Shown in pieces: positions 60,845-64,000 of a stretch of 64,000 nucleotides of DNA. The translations under genes were made by a program, and so were the position numbers. Positions within the stretch are counted from its first letter, which is position 1; every line of letters starts with the position of its first letter. The stretch is from Ruminococcaceae bacterium YRB3002. Lineage in GTDB: Bacteria; Bacillota; Clostridia; Saccharofermentanales; Saccharofermentanaceae. The stretch spans positions 1 through 64,000 of the forward strand of contig FMTG01000002.1 of assembly GCA_900099715.1 (NCBI GenBank), read 5' to 3'. The notes below the pieces were generated by a model. The model did no database searches and had not been told where the DNA came from. It saw nothing but the letters and a program-made list of their open reading frames with translations.

Positions 60845-62896
60845 ATGCATTTTAGTATCAAAATCGGAGTAAAGGATATACCGAGACTGGCGGTTGCCTT
60901 TGTGCTGGCGCTGGTGCCTTCTATCTTCTCCGTAACGAGGTATAACGACGCGCTTATCTGGTATATAGGTCTCTTCCTGCTGACCTTCGTGACATTGACA
61001 GGCAAGGAAGAAGGGAAGAGCAGATGGGCCTGGATGGCATTTGACGCAGTGCTCCCTGTATTTGCTGCAGGATTCTCTGTATACTTTATGCAGTATATCA
61101 ATCTGGTGGATCACGAGAGAGTCTCGACAGTTCCCACCACGTTCCTGTACGAGATCATGTATGGCACGGAACGCATGAGGTTCTTCTATGAGCTTCCCAT
61201 AATCGCCGGATTCTACTTCTTCCTTAGAATGTGCACCGTATCGAGAAGGTTCTCAGCGGCCTTCACACCGCTGCCGTTCATGCTTGTCGGTCTTATCGAT
61301 TATTTCACATACAATGCCAGAGGACATGAGGTTCTGGCCAGCGATATATATTCCATCAAGACGGCCATGAACGTGGCCAGTGAGTTCAGCTTCCCTTTGC
61401 TCTTCCCGCTGGTATTCGTGGCAATGCCGTATGCACTGTACTTTATCGCATGCCTCAGGATCAAGAAAGAGCCAAAACTCCTTCCTGCCATCGCGAAAGT
61501 GGCGATATCTCTGGCTCTCTGCATACTCCTCGAGGGTACATTCATCATCCTGCTGGACAAGTGGAGCAAGACTAATTCTCCGCAGGCCTGGATGGACAAG
61601 GGTTCCGTATATAACGGACTTCTCATGAATCTCTGCCTCTCGGCTCATGCTCTCCATCAGAAAGAGCCTGAGGGCTATACGAATTCTTATGTTGACGAGC
61701 GCGCTGCCAGCCTTGGCATCGATCCTAACGATCCGGGTGCTATCTCCGATGACTCGGCAAATGTTATTCTCATCCTGAGCGAATCATACATGCAGCTCAA
61801 GGATTATCTCCCTATGCTCGGCTGCTTTGAGGATCCCACGCCTTACTGGAACGGTCTCAAGGAGAATGCTGTTCACGGCTATCTGACATCATCTGTATAT
61901 GGCGGCAATACCCCTAACTCCGAGTTCGAGCTCCTGACGAGCATCACGACCGGGTATCTCCCCACGGGATCTATCCCTTACACGATGTTTATCGACAAGG
62001 ATACTTATTCTCTTGCCTGGGCTCTTGACAATCTGGGGTATGAATCTACCGCAATGCACTGCTATCTTGCATCCGGCTGGCAGCGTACAAAGGTGTATCC
62101 TCTGCTGGGCTTCGATAATATGATGTTCATTGACGATTTCCAGTACACTGACGATGATCTCGTCAGGGAATATGTATCTGACCAGTGCGCTTATGAGAAT
62201 CTTGTTAATTACCTGGATTCCAAGAAAGACAAGCACACATTTACATTCCTGATCACCATGCAGAACCATGGCGGATATCAGGATGCCTACGATAATTTCC
62301 CGATCAAGGAATATGTCCGCAAGTCATTCACCGGCGATACTTTCCAGGTGAATAACTATATCAACCTTGCCCACAAGTCTGATGCAGCTCTCGAGTGGCT
62401 TATCGATACTCTCAGCAAGAAAGACGAGAAATACTGTGTCCTTATCTTCGGTGACCATCAGCCCCCGATCAACGGATTCACGAACAACATGGCTCCAGGC
62501 AAGGGAACGAGCTGGTGTGTCCCTTACATCATCTGGACAAACTACGAGATGGATCAGGATTTCATCGACAGCCAGGCTGAAGGCATTGGCTACACGTCTC
62601 TGAACTACATCGCTCTCGATGTTCTCAAGGCGGCACACATCGATTATCCCGCATACTATCAGATGGTTGACAGCACAAGGGGAGAGGTGCCCTGCATCAA
62701 TGCGACAGGATACTATTCCAATGCACTCGATAAGTTCCTGTACATAGATAAGGTAGAGGATCCTTCCGATGAGGAAACGCTCTCCGCTATCCGCAAACTG
62801 CAGTATGCATATATGTTCGATAATGACAACGGTGCCTTCGAGACGGCACTCCATAACACCATCGACAGCGTTAAGAAAAGCAGAACAGGAGGTTGA
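60845..62896 (+). CDS. Lipoteichoic-acid-synthase-like protein (second copy)
   Basis: 683 residues, colinear with the preceding protein and clearly a tandem paralogue (SESYMQLKDYLP, GGNTPNSEFELLTS, YPLLGFDNMMFIDDFQYTDDDL, FGDHQPP). Metal/catalytic residues Glu313, Thr356 and Asp537-His538 are kept. AAGAGGTG precedes the ATG. The two copies differ by about half of residues, so they have probably split roles, such as primase and polymerase or two acceptors (inference). A gene for a kinase-like protein starts just after its end. Confidence 0.92.
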   Translation: MHFSIKIGVKDIPRLAVAFVLALVPSIFSVTRYNDALIWYIGLFLLTFVTLTGKEEGKSRWAWMAFDAVLPVFAAGFSVYFMQYINLVDHERVSTVPTTFLYEIMYGTERMRFFYELPIIAGFYFFLRMCTVSRRFSAAFTPLPFMLVGLIDYFTYNARGHEVLASDIYSIKTAMNVASEFSFPLLFPLVFVAMPYALYFIACLRIKKEPKLLPAIAKVAISLALCILLEGTFIILLDKWSKTNSPQAWMDKGSVYNGLLMNLCLSAHALHQKEPEGYTNSYVDERAASLGIDPNDPGAISDDSANVILILSESYMQLKDYLPMLGCFEDPTPYWNGLKENAVHGYLTSSVYGGNTPNSEFELLTSITTGYLPTGSIPYTMFIDKDTYSLAWALDNLGYESTAMHCYLASGWQRTKVYPLLGFDNMMFIDDFQYTDDDLVREYVSDQCAYENLVNYLDSKKDKHTFTFLITMQNHGGYQDAYDNFPIKEYVRKSFTGDTFQVNNYINLAHKSDAALEWLIDTLSKKDEKYCVLIFGDHQPPINGFTNNMAPGKGTSWCVPYIIWTNYEMDQDFIDSQAEGIGYTSLNYIALDVLKAAHIDYPAYYQMVDSTRGEVPCINATGYYSNALDKFLYIDKVEDPSDEETLSAIRKLQYAYMFDNDNGAFETALHNTIDSVKKSRTGG

Positions 62897-62901
62897 TCAC
62901 T

Positions 62902-63510
62902 ATGGCGGTTAAGATAATTACAGTCAGCAGACAGTTCGGCAGCGGCGGAAGGACCATCGGTAAGCGTGTCGCCGAGGAACTCGGCTTTGATTATTACGAC
63001 CGTGAGATCATCGACCATGTCGCAGGCGAGACAGGATTCTCCCGCGATTATGTTGCAGCGAACAGTGAGTATGCTCCCGGCAAATCAATCTTCTCCTACA
63101 GCTTTGAGGCTGCGGGAACTCCCGGTGTCATGAACGGCATGACTACGGCAGATTATCTGTATTCTGTACAACGACGCAAGATCATTGAGGCAGCGGAATC
63201 CGGAAAACCCTGTGTGATCGTAGGACGCTGTGCTGACTATATCCTCAAGGAATTTGACGGTGTGTTCAATGTGTTCATCTATGCTGACGTCGAATGGCGC
63301 GCGAAGCGAATCGTTGAAGTCTATGGTGATACTGATGTAAAGCCGATCAAGAGGATCACGGACAAAGACAAGAAAAGAGCGGCCAATTATAGGCATTATA
63401 CTGATCGTGAGTGGGGAAGAGCCCAGAATTATGACCTCTGCCTCAATACCGGATTCCTCGGTATCGACAGATGCGTCGATATGATCAAAGACATTGCACT
63501 GAATAAGTAA
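62902..63510 (+). CDS. Cytidylate kinase-like family protein
   Basis: 202 residues from ATG 62902, nine bases after AGGAGG (a TTG at 62893 is in frame). P-loop VSRQFGSGGRTIGKRVAE, then FDYYDREIIDHVAGETGFSRDYVA, PCVIVGRCADYIL and a C-terminal region with NYRHYTDREWGRAQNYDLCLNTG. This is the cytidylate-kinase-2 family, whose substrates are mostly unproven. It follows the LtaS-like pair directly; CMP is a by-product of phosphatidylglycerol and teichoic-acid metabolism, so a CMP-related role is possible but unproven. Confidence 0.88.
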   Translation: MAVKIITVSRQFGSGGRTIGKRVAEELGFDYYDREIIDHVAGETGFSRDYVAANSEYAPGKSIFSYSFEAAGTPGVMNGMTTADYLYSVQRRKIIEAAESGKPCVIVGRCADYILKEFDGVFNVFIYADVEWRAKRIVEVYGDTDVKPIKRITDKDKKRAANYRHYTDREWGRAQNYDLCLNTGFLGIDRCVDMIKDIALNK

Positions 63511-63533
63511 GCCGTATATAATATACGGCACAT

Positions 63534-63609
63534 GGGGCATTAGCTCAGCTGGGAGAGCGCTACGCTGGCAGCGTAGAGGTCACGGGTTCGAGCCCCGTAT
63601 GCTCCACCA
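63534..63609 (+). tRNA. tRNA-Ala (anticodon GGC)
   Basis: Acceptor ggggcat pairs with atgctcc (63599-63605), then ACCA encoded. Anticodon loop ctggcag within ctacg/cgtag gives GGC. D arm agctcagctgggagagcg and T arm cgggttcgagccccg are canonical. A palindromic hairpin gccgtata/tatacggc (63511-63529) lies just upstream. Confidence 0.96.
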
Positions 63610-63610
63610 G

Positions 63611-63648
63611 AACCTGAAAAGGGGACGTGTACCTTTTCAGGTTTTTAT
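63611..63648 (+). terminator. Terminator after tRNA-Ala, GGGGAC repeat family
   Basis: A perfect 12-bp stem (aacctgaaaagg 63611-63622, ccttttcaggtt 63632-63643) followed by tttatttt-like tail. The loop has ggacgtgta. Confidence 0.9.
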
Positions 63649-63746
63649 TTGGACTTCCGCACATAAAATGTTACAACACTGACATCTTTATCTTCAAATA
63701 AATGGTACAATATAATTTGTAATTAAAAAGAGACGGAGATTTCTTT

Positions 63747-64000
63747 ATGGGAAAATACGTTGACGGCAGTGACGATATACTCTGCTGTTCCTTCTGCGGA
63801 AAGTCGGAGTATGAGGTGCCGAGGCTGTTCTCGGGTGTTAATTGCTATATCTGCATTGACTGCATCAAGACAGCTTATGGGATAGTTAATGAGGAAGAGC
63901 GTGTAAACAAAAAGCGCAAGATGCGCAAGACCCGTCCCAGTACGGTCATTACACCCCACGAGATCAAGGACAAGCTCGATCAGTATGTTGTTGGGCAGGA
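63747..64000 (+). CDS. clpX: ATP-dependent Clp protease ATPase subunit ClpX, N-terminal part
   Basis: 84 residues visible, cut by the window end. An N-terminal C4 zinc finger CCSFCGKSEYEVPRLFSG with CYICIDCI, then KTRPSTVITPHEIKDKLDQYVVGQ leading into the AAA+ domain, exactly the ClpX plan. Unfolds proteins for ClpP. AGACGGAG precedes the ATG. No clpP lies upstream in this window. Confidence 0.96.
   Translation, partial: MGKYVDGSDDILCCSFCGKSEYEVPRLFSGVNCYICIDCIKTAYGIVNEEERVNKKRKMRKTRPSTVITPHEIKDKLDQYVVGQ

Overview
The window looks like a chromosomal segment of a low-to-moderate G+C, Gram-positive anaerobe of the Clostridia. The evidence is strong GGAGG-type ribosome binding sites, a SAM-I riboswitch on metK, an LPXTG-like surface protein, two lipoteichoic-acid-synthase-type proteins, meso-diaminopimelate dehydrogenase, a membrane pyrophosphatase, RecD2, Mini-III and ComF. 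A place near Saccharofermentans or other rumen/gut Clostridia is a guess. I see no phage, transposase or CRISPR array; most of the window is core genome with a few accessory patches.

Layout. 1-7.4 kb: the 3' end of a sortase-anchored surface protein with 37 copies of a Thr/Ser/Pro heptapeptide, then a very large two-module GT-C glycosyltransferase and a second, convergent GT-C protein, separated by three 119-bp tandem repeats. 7.4-11.3 kb: an acetyltransferase gene flanked by perfect 29-bp inverted repeats, tRNA-Leu, a phosphoesterase, an OGG-type glycosylase and an rRNA methyltransferase. 11.9-13.6 kb: proA and rpiB. 13.7-20.3 kb: an F-type ATP synthase operon. 20.3-25.6 kb: a reverse-strand Tad/Flp pilus-type operon. 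25.7-37.6 kb: housekeeping (riboswitch-metK, recD2, comF, a structured RNA that may be raiA RNA, cysS-mrnC-rlmB, tRNA-Arg, tig). 37.6-41.4 kb: MATE transporter, FkbM methyltransferase, a large pilin-like protein. 41.7-47.2 kb: a YgjP-type metallopeptidase overlapping a giant DUF4011-helicase-nuclease whose C-terminal domain lies in another frame after an A9 run. 47.2-50.6 kb: small and exported proteins. 50.7-58.7 kb: hppA, a degenerate GH2 protein, a HAD phosphatase, ddh and bioY with a BirA-type operator. 58.7-64 kb: tandem LtaS-like proteins, a cytidylate-kinase-like protein, tRNA-Ala and the start of clpX.

The most unusual system is the ATP synthase. The usual order is B-E-F-H-A-G-D-C, but there is no separate atpH (delta). 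Only the C-terminal domain of delta is present, fused in frame to the N-terminus of alpha. The delta N-terminal helical domain, which normally sits on the alpha N-termini, is absent from the operon. This implies a differently built peripheral stalk. Together with the K+-dependent-type membrane pyrophosphatase and a c subunit carrying part of a sodium-site signature, it makes the bioenergetics of this organism worth testing.

Other notable points are the likely -1 frameshift or slippage in the defence-type helicase, the LacZ-like protein that has lost its catalytic residues, and the pairing of a Thr-rich anchored protein with protein-mannosyltransferase-like enzymes. Two families of short intergenic repeats recur across the window. 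All calls come from reading the sequence; no searches were run.
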